Source of the DNA: Roseovarius bejariae
GTDB lineage: Bacteria; Pseudomonadota; Alphaproteobacteria; Rhodobacterales; Rhodobacteraceae
Reading direction: 5' to 3'
NCBI RefSeq assembly: GCF_009669325.1
Contig: NZ_SZWE01000001.1
Location: 310,402 to 374,401, forward strand
DNA length: 64,000 bases
This document shows, piece by piece, positions 26,282 to 34,454 of this stretch. Position 1 is the stretch's first letter. Each line of letters opens with the position of its first letter. The notes beneath the pieces were generated by a model that was not told the DNA's origin, did no database searches, and worked only from the letters and a program-made list of their open reading frames with translations. A program made the position numbers and the translations under genes.

Positions 26282-27571
26282 TCACCGCCCGATGACAATA
26301 TCCGCCTGTAGCCCGCCCAAGCGCTGGCTTTCACCAAGGCGCAGAGTGCCGCCATGGGCGCGGGCGATGTCGAGGGCGATGGACAGACCAAGGCCGACGC
26401 CTGTGCCCGTGTTCTGGTTGCGGGCGGGATCGAGGCGGGCGAAGGGGCGTGTGGCTTCCTCCCGTCGCTCAGGCGGGATGCCGGGGCCATCGTCTTCCAC
26501 GCGAATGCGCAGGGTTTTATCGGTGATCAGCACCGAAACTTCGGCTTTCGTCCCATAGCGGGTGGCGTTGCCGACAAGGTTTTCCACAGCACGACGAATG
26601 CCCCCCGGACGCAGGGCCACCTGCCCGTCCCCTTCGACCAGCGCCAGGGCAACCGGGACCTCGGCGCGCTGGAAATCCTCGATGATCTGGGTCACAAGGG
26701 CCACGGGATCGACCGGCTCGGGCTCCCCTTCCTGTGCGCCGCGGGCGAAGGCGAGGAATTCGTCCAGAAGACGCTCCATATCTGCGACGTCCTGTTCCAG
26801 TGGGATACGCTCGTCGTCCTCAAGCATGCTGAGGCCCAGTTTCAGACGCGTGAGAGGGGTGCGCATATCATGGCTGACGCCCGAGAGCATGAGTGTGCGC
26901 TGTTCGATCTGGCGTTCGATCCGGGCGCGCATGTCAAGGAAGGCATTGCCCGCCGCGCGAACCTCGGTTGCGCCAGAGGGGCGATACGGGACGTGGCGAC
27001 CCCGCCCAAAGGCCTCGGCCGCGCGCGCGAGGCGGGTGATTGGGCGCAGCTGATTGCGCAGGTAGAAATAGGCGATCACGGTCATCAACCCGCCGAACAC
27101 CACCATGTTGACCAAAAGCTGGTGCGGGTTGGAGGCCGACACGCGGCGGCGATCGAAACTGAGTTTGAGGGGACCATCGCGGTCATCGAAGTAGAGATGC
27201 ACGAAGTGATCATCCGGCAAATCCACCGCGGCGAGGCTTGGGAGCAATTCATCGAAATAGCGGATCACGAAGCGCCCCGTGAAATCGTACCACCGGCGGC
27301 TGTCATCGCGTGGCAAGTTTTCCGGCGCTACGGGTACAACCGTTATATTGAGGGTCTGGGCTACAAGGTTTGCCTCGGGCCCCTCTTTCAGAATCAGGCG
27401 GATCTCGCGGCTGACCGAGCGGGTCATCTGTTCGGTCACGCCCTCGAAGTGGCGCTGAATGAACACGATCGAGACCACAAGGAGCACCGTCACAACCGGC
27501 ATCAGCAGGATGAGAATCGCCCGGCCATAGAGATTGCGGGGCAGATAGGGTTTGAGCCAGCGAAACGACAT
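26282..27571 (-). CDS. EnvZ-like sensor histidine kinase, no adjacent regulator
   Basis: A 429-residue inner-membrane kinase. TM1 is near 18-38, then a periplasmic domain of about 120 residues, TM2 near 150-170, HAMP, a HisKA box SGVSHDMRTPLTRLKLGL with the His near 234 (the EnvZ-type SHDxRTPLTR), and an HATPase domain with DDGPGI and GVGLGLSI. No response regulator gene adjoins it, so its partner lies elsewhere. Stimulus unknown. Confidence 0.9.
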   Translation of the reverse strand: MSFRWLKPYLPRNLYGRAILILLMPVVTVLLVVSIVFIQRHFEGVTEQMTRSVSREIRLILKEGPEANLVAQTLNITVVPVAPENLPRDDSRRWYDFTGRFVIRYFDELLPSLAAVDLPDDHFVHLYFDDRDGPLKLSFDRRRVSASNPHQLLVNMVVFGGLMTVIAYFYLRNQLRPITRLARAAEAFGRGRHVPYRPSGATEVRAAGNAFLDMRARIERQIEQRTLMLSGVSHDMRTPLTRLKLGLSMLEDDERIPLEQDVADMERLLDEFLAFARGAQEGEPEPVDPVALVTQIIEDFQRAEVPVALALVEGDGQVALRPGGIRRAVENLVGNATRYGTKAEVSVLITDKTLRIRVEDDGPGIPPERREEATRPFARLDPARNQNTGTGVGLGLSIALDIARAHGGTLRLGESQRLGGLQADIVIGR

Positions 27572-27611
27572 GCGCTAAACCTAGCGGTGAGGCGCGGCAA
27601 GAGGAAGGCCC

Positions 27612-28535
27612 ATGGCAGAGCAAAACGAGTTTGACCCACCCGTGGGCGTTGCCGAAGATATGGGGCGCGGGGTGCGGCGGGTATTGGCGCCCAACCCTTC
27701 GCCGATGACCTTTCGGGGAACGAACACCTATTTGCTGGGCGCGCGTGAGATCGCAGTGATCGATCCCGGCCCCTTGGACGAGGCGCATCTGGAGGCGATT
27801 CTTGGGGCCGTCGGGCCCGGACAACGGATCAGCCATATTTTCGTGACTCACGCGCATCTGGATCATTCGCCCCTTGCCGAGGTCTTGGGGCGTACGACAG
27901 GCGCGCCCGTTCTGGCCTATGGTGGGCCAGACGCGGGGCGCAGCACCGTGATGCAGGCGCTGGCCGAAAGCGGACTGGTCGGTGGCGGTGAAGGTGTGGA
28001 CGCCGGGTTTTCCCCTGATGAGGTGCTGGCGGATGGCGAGGTGGTCGAGGCAGATGGCTGGAGCCTGCGGGCCCATTGGACGCCGGGCCATTTCGGCAAC
28101 CACATGTGTTTCGAAGTGGCCGATATGCTGTTTACCGGTGATCTGGTGATGGGCTGGGCCAGTTCCATGGTCTCGCCGCCCGATGGGGATTTGACGGATT
28201 TCATGGCCTCCTGCCGACGGATGCGGGCCTTGGGCGCCACCGTGATGCACTCGGGCCATGGGGCACCGATCAACGACCCTGCCACGCGGCTGGATTGGTT
28301 GATTGCACACCGTGAGGGGCGCGAGGTGGAAATCCTGCGCGCCCTGGAGGCGGGCGCGGCCACGGCACAGGAGTTGGCCGAGGCGATCTATACCGAGACC
28401 CCCCCTGCGCTGATCCCCGCCGCAACCCGGAACGTTCTTGCGCATCTCATTGATTTGGCCGGGAAAAACCGGGTTCACAGCGTGCAACACCTAAACCGTA
28501 ACAGCCGGTTTTCACTTGGGCCCATCCCCGGGTGA
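27612..28535 (+). CDS. MBL-fold metallo-hydrolase
   Basis: A 307-residue metallo-beta-lactamase-fold protein. It has the metal-binding THAHLDHSP near 79, PGHFGNHMCF (next His), DLVMGW and HSGHGAPI. A C-terminal winged-helix-like part follows (about 235-295, with AQELAEAIYTETPPAL). This matches LACTB2-like hydrolases; human LACTB2 is a ribonuclease, but for bacterial members the substrate is open. It ends 70 bases before tRNA-Asn. Confidence 0.92.
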   Translation: MAEQNEFDPPVGVAEDMGRGVRRVLAPNPSPMTFRGTNTYLLGAREIAVIDPGPLDEAHLEAILGAVGPGQRISHIFVTHAHLDHSPLAEVLGRTTGAPVLAYGGPDAGRSTVMQALAESGLVGGGEGVDAGFSPDEVLADGEVVEADGWSLRAHWTPGHFGNHMCFEVADMLFTGDLVMGWASSMVSPPDGDLTDFMASCRRMRALGATVMHSGHGAPINDPATRLDWLIAHREGREVEILRALEAGAATAQELAEAIYTETPPALIPAATRNVLAHLIDLAGKNRVHSVQHLNRNSRFSLGPIPG

Positions 28536-28605
28536 AAAGATCAAAAATTTTTGTCACAAACCCTCTGGACGGGGGGGGAAGCTATTGCTATATCCGCCCC
28601 CATGT

Positions 28606-28680
28606 TCCGGCGTAGCTCAGCGGTAGAGCAGTTGACTGTTAATCAATTGGTCGTAGGTTCGATCCCTACCGCCGGAGCCA
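28606..28680 (+). tRNA. tRNA-Asn (GTT)
   Basis: A 75-nt cloverleaf with anticodon loop CTGTTAA (GUU, Asn) and encoded CCA. Its last 16 bases (28665-28680) are repeated exactly at 35737-35752, marking it as the attachment site of an integrated element that keeps the tRNA intact. Confidence 0.97.
28665..28680 (+). repeat. attL: 16-bp direct repeat in the tRNA-Asn 3' end
   Basis: CCTACCGCCGGAGCCA, identical to 35737-35752. The bases on both sides differ between the copies, so the match is exactly 16 bp. It covers the T-stem 3' strand, acceptor strand and CCA, the usual core site of tyrosine integrases. Confidence 0.93.
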
Positions 28681-28766
28681 TTTTCCCCTTGAAAATGGAA
28701 TAATATCAATAAATTAAGCGACATGTCGCTCCGCTCGGCACACATCTGAGCACACACGGAGCACAC

Positions 28767-30167
28767 ATGGGGCTGATATTGAAGCACGTAGAGAAAACCA
28801 AATCAGGCCGCTGGCAGTATCGGCGGAGAGTTCCCAAAGAAGTCGCTGAGGTCATCGACAAGCGGGAGTTCAAGCGCGTCCTCGGGGATACCGAGCGGGA
28901 GGCGTTGAAGGTCTACCCTCAGTTCCACGCAGAGGTTGAGCGGGCCATTGAGAAGGCCAAGGGCGATGCTGGTCATGTAGCCGCCGCCGACCGGAACGAA
29001 TTGACCACGCGCCAAGCTTTCGGGATTGCCCGCGCCCGTGCTGCGTCTCTTGCCCACGATGCTGACACCGCTGAGAAGCGAGAGGCGATCATTGAGGCCC
29101 TGTCTGCCCCCTATGACCTTGATGAGGAAACCCTTGACCCCCTCAACGCGACTGAGGTGGACCGCATGGTCATCAACATTCTCAGGAACGGTGCAGAGGC
29201 GACGAAGCGCCCGGACCCGACCCTAGAGGACGCGAAAAAACTCTACTTTTCTGAGAAACAAAGAACTGACACGCCCGAACAGCTTCGCAGCCTTATGGGG
29301 CAAGTAAACCGTTCAATCCTGCTGACACAGGAGGCTTTTGGCCGTGATCCGGTGTTGACGGAAATGACTCGCGAAGACGCCCGCAATGTGCGCGACCATA
29401 TGCTTGATCAAGTTAAGGTGAATGGGGAACGGATCAGCGCGGCTTCGGTCCAGAAGTATCTGAATTTGCTCAAAGCGGTCATCAACACCGCAGCAAACGA
29501 AATGGGGCTTCCTGCAACATTCAAGAACCCCTTCAATGATCTCAAAATACCGAAACCAAAAGGTGCACCAGATGCTGGTGAAGGAGAAAAGCGCGAACCG
29601 CTGCCCCCAGAGGTGCTAAAAGCCGTGCGAAACCGTATCCTTTCCCGAGTACGCATCCCCGAAGCCAGACTTATCTGGCGCCTACTAGAAGGTACTGGCT
29701 GCCGTTTGTCGGAAGTTCGGGGCCTACGAGTTGAAGACGTGACCACAGAGGGGGAGACACCGCATATCAGTGTCGCTTGGCATGACGAAAGGCGGGTAAA
29801 AGCAGAATCGTCATTCCGGTGTGTGCCGCTGGTCGGTGACGCGCTAGAGGCTGCTAGGGAGGCCGTTGCCGCCTCCGAAGGTGATAAGTTCTTGTTTGTT
29901 CGATACCTCGGAAAGAATGGAGCGGATAATATCTCCAGCCTTCTGATGGGCCATGTCCGCAAAGAAACCGCCAACCCTAAGCATGTGGTTCACTCGCTGC
30001 GGCACAATATGAAGGATTGGCTGCGGGAGGCGGAGGTCTCGAAACAGGATCAAGACCTGATCCTAGGCCATGCTAGTTCGGACGTGGGGGACCGCGTGTA
30101 TGGGGGCAACGTGGCGAGGTTGAGAGCCGCCACAAGGGCCATGAAGAAGGCCCTCGGGGTGGATTAA
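28767..30167 (+). CDS. int: Tyrosine recombinase / integrase
   Basis: A 466-residue phage-type integrase. The N-terminal arm-binding part (KSGRWQYRRRVPKEVAEVI) resembles the DUF6538 domain of proteobacterial integrases. A core-binding domain lies at about 170-270. The catalytic domain has Arg in GCRLSEVRGL near 312, HSLRHNMKDWL (HxxR) near 408-418, LGHAS near 433 and the nucleophile Tyr in DRVYGG near 443. All catalytic residues are present, so it should be active. It starts 86 bases from attL, as expected for the integrase of this element. Confidence 0.96.
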   Translation: MGLILKHVEKTKSGRWQYRRRVPKEVAEVIDKREFKRVLGDTEREALKVYPQFHAEVERAIEKAKGDAGHVAAADRNELTTRQAFGIARARAASLAHDADTAEKREAIIEALSAPYDLDEETLDPLNATEVDRMVINILRNGAEATKRPDPTLEDAKKLYFSEKQRTDTPEQLRSLMGQVNRSILLTQEAFGRDPVLTEMTREDARNVRDHMLDQVKVNGERISAASVQKYLNLLKAVINTAANEMGLPATFKNPFNDLKIPKPKGAPDAGEGEKREPLPPEVLKAVRNRILSRVRIPEARLIWRLLEGTGCRLSEVRGLRVEDVTTEGETPHISVAWHDERRVKAESSFRCVPLVGDALEAAREAVAASEGDKFLFVRYLGKNGADNISSLLMGHVRKETANPKHVVHSLRHNMKDWLREAEVSKQDQDLILGHASSDVGDRVYGGNVARLRAATRAMKKALGVD

Positions 30168-30174
30168 TTGGGGC

Positions 30175-30756
30175 TTAGGCGGGGAGACCCTGCCGCGCTT
30201 TCCAGCCCGCTTGTGTTGCGGCTTCTCGCTCATGCAATGCACGGCTGAGGACATTTGCAGGGCTGCGCCGACTATGCCCGCTTACAGCGACTAAATTCTT
30301 GCGGCGGAGGTCCAGCCCGTTGCCATTCTGGACGGAAACCTTTTTGCCGCCCGGCAGGTTCAATATGAGGCGGGCCACGGTAATTTTTACACCCACCTTG
30401 CGGTGTTGCAGCGGGGCGTCGGTCTGGACATACGTGAAGCCGTTCGAGCGGTTTGCGAACCACAGACCATCAGCCCCAGCATCGCGCACAGACCAGTAAT
30501 CTGCCACTTCAACAAGGGCGTGAATATCACGGCGGTCATTCAAGGCCACCAGATAGCAAGCTACTCCGTCCTCATCGACACAGGGGACCGGCCAGCGGGC
30601 CTTTCGCTTGGCCTTGAGATAGTCAGCTTGCTTCGGGTGAAGATATGCCACGGCGCGTTCGTCTGCGGCCTTGAGCCGTGCAAATTCGCTTAGGGTAAGA
30701 GGGCGATAGCCCGACAATCCATTGATCTCGGGCATGAAATTCAATTCGTGTTTCAT
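30175..30756 (-). CDS. Phage-type protein with HNH/AP2-like C-terminal motif
   Basis: A 193-residue protein starting MKHELNFMPEINGLSGYRPL, with GAAAGGA upstream of the ATG at 30756. The C-terminal third (RLILNLPGGKKVSVQNGNG and then LDLRRKNLVAVSG) resembles the phage HNH/AP2 homing-endonuclease layout in which a His-x-(D/N)-x-N core is followed by LDxRxxNL. The catalytic His is not clear: NGNGLDLRRKNL stands where H(I/L)DGNxxNNRxxNL would be. It may be a DNA-binding remnant rather than a nuclease. Last gene of the leftward block; converges on the integrase. Confidence 0.6.
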   Translation of the reverse strand: MKHELNFMPEINGLSGYRPLTLSEFARLKAADERAVAYLHPKQADYLKAKRKARWPVPCVDEDGVACYLVALNDRRDIHALVEVADYWSVRDAGADGLWFANRSNGFTYVQTDAPLQHRKVGVKITVARLILNLPGGKKVSVQNGNGLDLRRKNLVAVSGHSRRSPANVLSRALHEREAATQAGWKARQGLPA

Positions 30757-31089
30757 GGGTATTCCTTTCGGGGTGTTTTTTGGGGGTGATTGAGCCTTGC
30801 CCATCTACCGCTCAGGAGGATGCCCTACCGACCCCCACGCGGTCGCGCTGGGAAAGGAAGAATACCGAACACGCGAACGCAATCGGCAGGGCACCCGCCA
30901 GAACGGCAGATAAGCAAGGCACGGTCTCCAGTGAACGGGAAAGACCCTCCCAGCCGCTAGGCGCTCAATCGGTCACAAGGCGGCGGAGGGAGGTCAGTTC
31001 AATGGAGAAGGTTGAGCGCCATCAAGGCGCGGCTAGAGGCGTCTAACGGTGCCTCTGCGGGGCTGTGTGTGAACGCCAGTGGCTGGCCC
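30757..31089. other. Gap without a supported gene
   Basis: 333 bases between two leftward genes of the element. An 88-codon rightward frame (30780-31046) has no ribosome-binding site or recognisable motif and I do not accept it. I see no tRNA, clear terminator or long repeat here. Confidence 0.5.
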
Positions 31090-31371
31090 CTACCGCATGT
31101 CATCGGGCCATTGCTCATGGTCCGCGTCATGTTCATCAAGGTCTGTCGTGCCATCGCTGGCGTTTAGCACTGCGTTGGGCACTGTCGCCTTGCGGCGTTG
31201 TTCCGCCTCCCACGTGTTCCACCAGATCACGCGACCATCCGGGCACAAGACCACCTCGCGCCGATCCTGATCGGTGGCGGCGGTGTATCCGGGCGGGAGG
31301 GAGCGTTGCCGTTCGGCGGTGCGACTATCGTGGATGACGATGGGCTGCATCTTGAACAGGCTGTAGGTCAT
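31090..31371 (-). CDS. Unknown small acidic protein of the element
   Basis: A 93-residue protein starting MTYSLFKMQPIVIHD. It has a middle segment REVVLCPDGRVIWWNTWEAE and an Asp/Glu/His-rich C-terminus. Its ATG overlaps the stop of the preceding zinc-finger gene (ATGA, 31368-31371), which is the main evidence that this shorter start, not a frame reaching 31632, is correct. I do not recognise the family. Confidence 0.65.
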   Translation of the reverse strand: MTYSLFKMQPIVIHDSRTAERQRSLPPGYTAATDQDRREVVLCPDGRVIWWNTWEAEQRRKATVPNAVLNASDGTTDLDEHDADHEQWPDDMR

Positions 31372-31565
31372 TTGCGCCCTGCCCTTGCCCGCGCCCGTTC
31401 TCGGCGGCGTTCCCTGCGAACGTGTCGCTGTTCCGTCGCGCCCCCCCGGCAGATAGCGGCGGTGTGAGAGGGAGGCACGAAGTCCAGCCCGCACATGGGG
31501 CAATTTTTGATGGGCGGAATGGCTGCGCTGCGCCGGGGTGTGATGTGGACTACGGCGCGGGTCAT
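31368..31565 (-). CDS. Small zinc-finger-like protein with basic tail
   Basis: A 65-residue protein with CPMCGLDFVPPSHTAAIC, giving Cys-x2-Cys, a His and a third Cys, like the treble-clef or CCHC fingers of small phage proteins. It ends in a run of Arg-rich residues (HVRRERRRERARARAGRK). It probably binds nucleic acid. Its ATG overlaps the stop of the 325-residue gene (31562-31565) and its stop overlaps the next start, so it is the middle of a coupled set. Confidence 0.7.
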   Translation of the reverse strand: MTRAVVHITPRRSAAIPPIKNCPMCGLDFVPPSHTAAICRGGATEQRHVRRERRRERARARAGRK

Positions 31566-32539
31566 ACGCGCACCAGTCCCATACGGACAGCCGCACCAAA
31601 GGACATTTCAGGTTGACCGGGAATGGTGACACGCCAGTCGTTCGTTAGGCGGTCATAGCGGAGGGCCTTGCGTTCCTCTGCGGGCATGTCCTCCAGCATT
31701 TCCTTGAACCCTTCCGGGTCCAACTTGGGCATATTGGCGAGGTGATCCACGGCGGCGTTGGCGATGCTTACGAAACCGTCTGTGTCACCGTTCACCACGG
31801 CCGTGCGGGCAGCGCGAAGCTGGTCCTCGCTCAAGACCTCGCTCATCATGGCGATGGAGGCGCTGGGCGCACGTTCGGACAGGGTGTTCTCTGCCTGAGC
31901 CATGTAACCGGCGTAGACCTGTTTCGCCTGAACCTCGCTAACCCCTTCGGGCAGCATGTCCAGCACCGTTTCAGGTTCGCCACCGTTCTCAACGGCGTGG
32001 CTGATAAGACCATCGGTCACATGCGCCCCGTGGAATTGATCCACACCTTGCAGAATGTCGCTGGCAACCTTGGCGCGGTGCGCGGCGGGGCTGTCGTCCG
32101 CGTCAGTATCGGTGTCAGCCGCAGCGTTCGCCTTATCGTCAGCCTGAGCGCCCTTCGGGTTGCCTTGAGAGGCAGCCTTCGGGGCATTGTCAAAAGGGAG
32201 CGGGTCGCCCTCGCGGTAGCTCTGCGGCAGGAGACCACCAGCCTTAGCGGCGTCAATCGTGGTCTCGCCCACGCCGGGAATGACCACATGGCCGGGGCGG
32301 AGTGGTGCGTTGGCATAGGCCGTGCCACCGTTCGGGCCGAAACCCTTGTTCACGGTCTCTGTCGAGAGCTGACCATCCTTCATTGTCGAGGTGTGAACAG
32401 CGGCGGTGGTGATCTTGATGTTGTCGAACGTCCCGGCCTTCTTACCGGCCTGTTGATCCTCAAGCTGTTGTTGCAGCGTGGCGAGGTCATCGGCGGAGAA
32501 GTCAGTGGGCGACATATCGACGGATTGGAAATTACTCAT
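31562..32539 (-). CDS. Unknown 325-residue acidic protein of the element
   Basis: It starts MSNFQSVDMSPTDFSADDL with GAAAGGA upstream. Residues 1-45 are polar and Gln-rich, about 115-150 are an Ala/Asp low-complexity linker, and about 160-300 are helical (MLPEGVSEVQAKQVYAGYMA, then LSEDQLRAARTAVVNGD). The C-terminus ends RMGLVRV. The acidic, linker-containing, helical-hairpin character is loosely like capsid assembly (scaffold) proteins of T7-like phages, but this is a weak impression. It is coupled to its neighbours on both sides. Function unknown. Confidence 0.75.
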   Translation of the reverse strand: MSNFQSVDMSPTDFSADDLATLQQQLEDQQAGKKAGTFDNIKITTAAVHTSTMKDGQLSTETVNKGFGPNGGTAYANAPLRPGHVVIPGVGETTIDAAKAGGLLPQSYREGDPLPFDNAPKAASQGNPKGAQADDKANAAADTDTDADDSPAAHRAKVASDILQGVDQFHGAHVTDGLISHAVENGGEPETVLDMLPEGVSEVQAKQVYAGYMAQAENTLSERAPSASIAMMSEVLSEDQLRAARTAVVNGDTDGFVSIANAAVDHLANMPKLDPEGFKEMLEDMPAEERKALRYDRLTNDWRVTIPGQPEMSFGAAVRMGLVRV

Positions 32540-32670
32540 TGGGTGTTCCTTTCAGGGTTGTTGATTTGGGGTGTCGGGTGCGCCGGGGGCGCGGTGGTCG
32601 GTGGTCTCAGAACTGCGTTCATCAGCAGTTGGAAATCACTCAGGGCAACCTTCCTGCCCATGTTCGTCAT
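32536..32670 (-). CDS. Unknown 44-residue protein coupled to the 325-residue gene
   Basis: Starts MTNMGRKVALSDFQLLMNAV and continues with a Pro/Thr-rich tail ending NNPERNTQ. Its TGA overlaps the ATG of the next gene (32536-32539). A start at 32661 is equally possible and the frame is open further upstream to 32766. The coupling is the main support; the product could be a leader or a real small protein. Confidence 0.45.
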   Translation of the reverse strand: MTNMGRKVALSDFQLLMNAVLRPPTTAPPAHPTPQINNPERNTQ

Positions 32671-33029
32671 CCCGGCTGGTGGACCATGATGGAGACGCAC
32701 GGTGCGACGTGGCGGGATGCAGAAAATGTTGAGGAAGGTTGGCCCTAATGCTGCACGTAATCCCACGGCTTCCGCACCAGCGGAGCCATGTGAACGACCT
32801 AGGCAGAGGTGATTCTATGGGGAAGCCTTAGAGGCTTTTAGGTGGGACCATAGGTGGCCCCCTCTGGTAGACTTATACAGGGATATTGAGGGGAGTGGGT
32901 GGGAGGTGATGCACCGGGTCATCAGCATAAGGGCAGCTACCTGATGAACCATGTCATCCACCTACATCTATCCTGTTAATGTAAACCTTCGGGGGCCTAT
33001 GTCCGAGGGGAGGGGGTTTTACCCAGCCA
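32671..33029. other. Gap without a supported gene
   Basis: 359 bases inside the element. It contains several G-runs and short inverted repeats but no frame with a ribosome-binding site, no clear promoter boxes and no long repeat. It may hold the promoter of the leftward coupled genes. Confidence 0.45.
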
Positions 33030-33398
33030 CTAGCGTTCGACCACAGCGCGAAGCCGTTCCGCAGCTTCCCCTACTCCTACCGGGTGTATCCCTTGAACCT
33101 CGTGGGCCTCCCTGATCTTGGACAACGCCACAGAGACGCACACGGCCACGTCAGGGGCGCTCAATGGCTTTCCGAGGCTCACCCCCTCGGCGGCCATACC
33201 AAGTTGCTCCACGGCGTCCTTGAGGGCGCTCAGGGTGTCCAGAGACGTGGGGGAAAGGGCGCTACCCCCGGCGGTGGCGTCAGCGTTAGCGTCAGCATTA
33301 GCGTCAGCGTTAGCGTAGAGGTGATCTGTAAGGGCGATAAGGTGGTCTATTACGTCGAGGGCAGGACTGGTTGCGGTGTGTCCAAGTGGTTAGTTCAT
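33030..33398 (-). pseudogene. Interrupted small gene with stop at codon 3
   Basis: From the ATG at 33398, preceded by GAAAGGA, the frame reads Met-Asn-stop (TAA, 33390-33392) and then stays open for 119 codons to 33030. The downstream frame has a start of its own (GTG at 33212, with AAGGA four bases upstream) giving a 60-residue product MEQLGMAAEGVSLGKPLSAP. The upstream half contains an Asn-Ala-Asp-Ala repeat from a 12-bp tandem repeat. Either a nonsense mutation has silenced the full gene, or only the 60-residue form is made. Confidence 0.5.
33277..33317. repeat. 12-bp tandem repeat, 3.4 copies
   Basis: Unit GCGTCAGCGTTA at 33277, 33289 (one G-to-A change) and 33301, then a partial copy. 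Read on the minus strand it encodes Asn-Ala-Asp-Ala units in the interrupted gene. Slippage-prone length variation is possible. Confidence 0.9.
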
Positions 33399-33676
33399 AT
33401 CAGCGATCCTTTCATGGTGAAGTTGCGTTAATGCTTCACTTTATAAGTCGCATGTAAGTAATTGTATATGCTAAATAAAGTTCCCATATGGGGAGCATTT
33501 TCAGCTAGCCCCACCAACACGGGACCAAGCCGTTTCTAAAGGGGCTTCTCAACGGTGTGCTTAGGGTGTCGTTAGGGTGGACCGCCGGGGCACAGGAGGG
33601 CCGATGGACAAAGACAGATAGGACAAGACAGAAGCGCGAATATCCCGCTATCTGCCCGTACATGGCCCCTTCCCGG

Positions 33677-33772
33677 TCAGCCGCCAATCAGTCTCCAGAC
33701 CCCCATTATACCGGCCAACGTGGCTATGATCATATAGCCCCAACTGATCCCGAACAGAATGATCTCAACCAT
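33677..33772 (-). CDS. 31-residue single-span membrane peptide
   Basis: Met-Val-Glu followed by a hydrophobic stretch (IILFGISWGYMIIATLAGIM) and a short tail ending RLIGG. It begins two bases after the serine recombinase stop with GGGGAGG as ribosome-binding site, so it is well placed for translation. One membrane span. Small toxins and holin-like or stress peptides have this form, but nothing identifies it. Confidence 0.55.
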   Translation of the reverse strand: MVEIILFGISWGYMIIATLAGIMGVWRLIGG

Positions 33773-33774
33773 GG

Positions 33775-34341
33775 TCACGCCTCCCCTTTCGCCTCATCAA
33801 GTATCCGGTAGACACTCGCCCTGCCGATCTCCAACCGCTTGGCGATCTCGGTACCGCCCACCCCCTCACGGTACATTTGCAAGACCTCCTCCGCCTTGGC
33901 CCGTGCGGTGGGCTTCCGGCCCTTATACTTACCCTTAGCCTTGGCCTTGGCGATCCCCTCGCGCTGACGCTCTAGCATGATCTCCCGCTCAAACTCAGCA
34001 ACACCGCCCAGCATGGTCAACATGAACTTCCCTGTTGGGGTACTCGTGTCGAGGTTCATATTCAGGATACGGAGCGCCGCGCCCCGGTCGGTCAGGGTGT
34101 CGAGGATTTCCAGCAGGTGGGCCACAGAGCGGGCCAGACGGTCCAGCTTGGTCACGACTAGGGTGTCACCCTCCCGGACGTAAGACAGGGCCTCAGCGAG
34201 CTTGTGACGCTCCCTCACGTCCACCGACGATACCTGTTCAATGAACAGACGGTCACACCCCGCCTCGTTCAACTCCCGCTTCTGCCCCTCAAGGCCAGCC
34301 TTCTGGTCCAGTGTCGAGGTTCGCGCATATCCTACCAACAT
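33775..34341 (-). CDS. Serine recombinase (resolvase/invertase family)
   Basis: A 188-residue protein with an N-terminal catalytic domain. The nucleophile Ser is in YARTSTLDQ near residue 9, VTKLDRLARS (Arg motif) lies near 65 and the long E helix includes GVAEFEREIMLERQREGI. A C-terminal helix-turn-helix follows (GGTEIAKRLEIGRASVYRIL). It resembles Tn3-type resolvases and plasmid multimer resolvases. TGTCTC repeats directly upstream are candidate binding sites. It is separate in kind from the tyrosine integrase and may have come with the protease-side segment. Confidence 0.95.
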   Translation of the reverse strand: MLVGYARTSTLDQKAGLEGQKRELNEAGCDRLFIEQVSSVDVRERHKLAEALSYVREGDTLVVTKLDRLARSVAHLLEILDTLTDRGAALRILNMNLDTSTPTGKFMLTMLGGVAEFEREIMLERQREGIAKAKAKGKYKGRKPTARAKAEEVLQMYREGVGGTEIAKRLEIGRASVYRILDEAKGEA

Positions 34342-34454
34342 GTCTCATGTCTCCTACTTGTGTCTCACAATGTCTTAGACATGATAAGCCGAGCTGTCTC
34401 AAAACGTCAAGGTAATTCTTTTGGGACGCATTACGGAACACCGTGAGACGTCTC
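34341..34454. repeat. TGTCT repeats upstream of recombinase: candidate res site
   Basis: TGTCT(C/T) occurs at 34341, 34349, 34361, 34371 and 34395, with ATGTCTTAGACAT (34370-34382) forming a palindrome. GAGACGTCTC at 34445-34454 gives another symmetric copy. Resolvases bind several such dyads beside their gene. Subsite borders cannot be fixed by eye. Confidence 0.5.

Noticed and set aside
30780..31046. 88-codon rightward frame in the element
   Set aside because: No ribosome-binding site, no motif, and orientation opposite to the flanking coupled genes.
31372..31632. N-terminal extension of the 93-residue gene
   Set aside because: It would overlap the zinc-finger gene in another frame entirely; the ATGA overlap at 31368-31371 marks the true start.
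33277..33317. CRISPR-like repeat
   Set aside because: Units are directly adjacent with no spacers and only 12 bp long; a simple tandem repeat.
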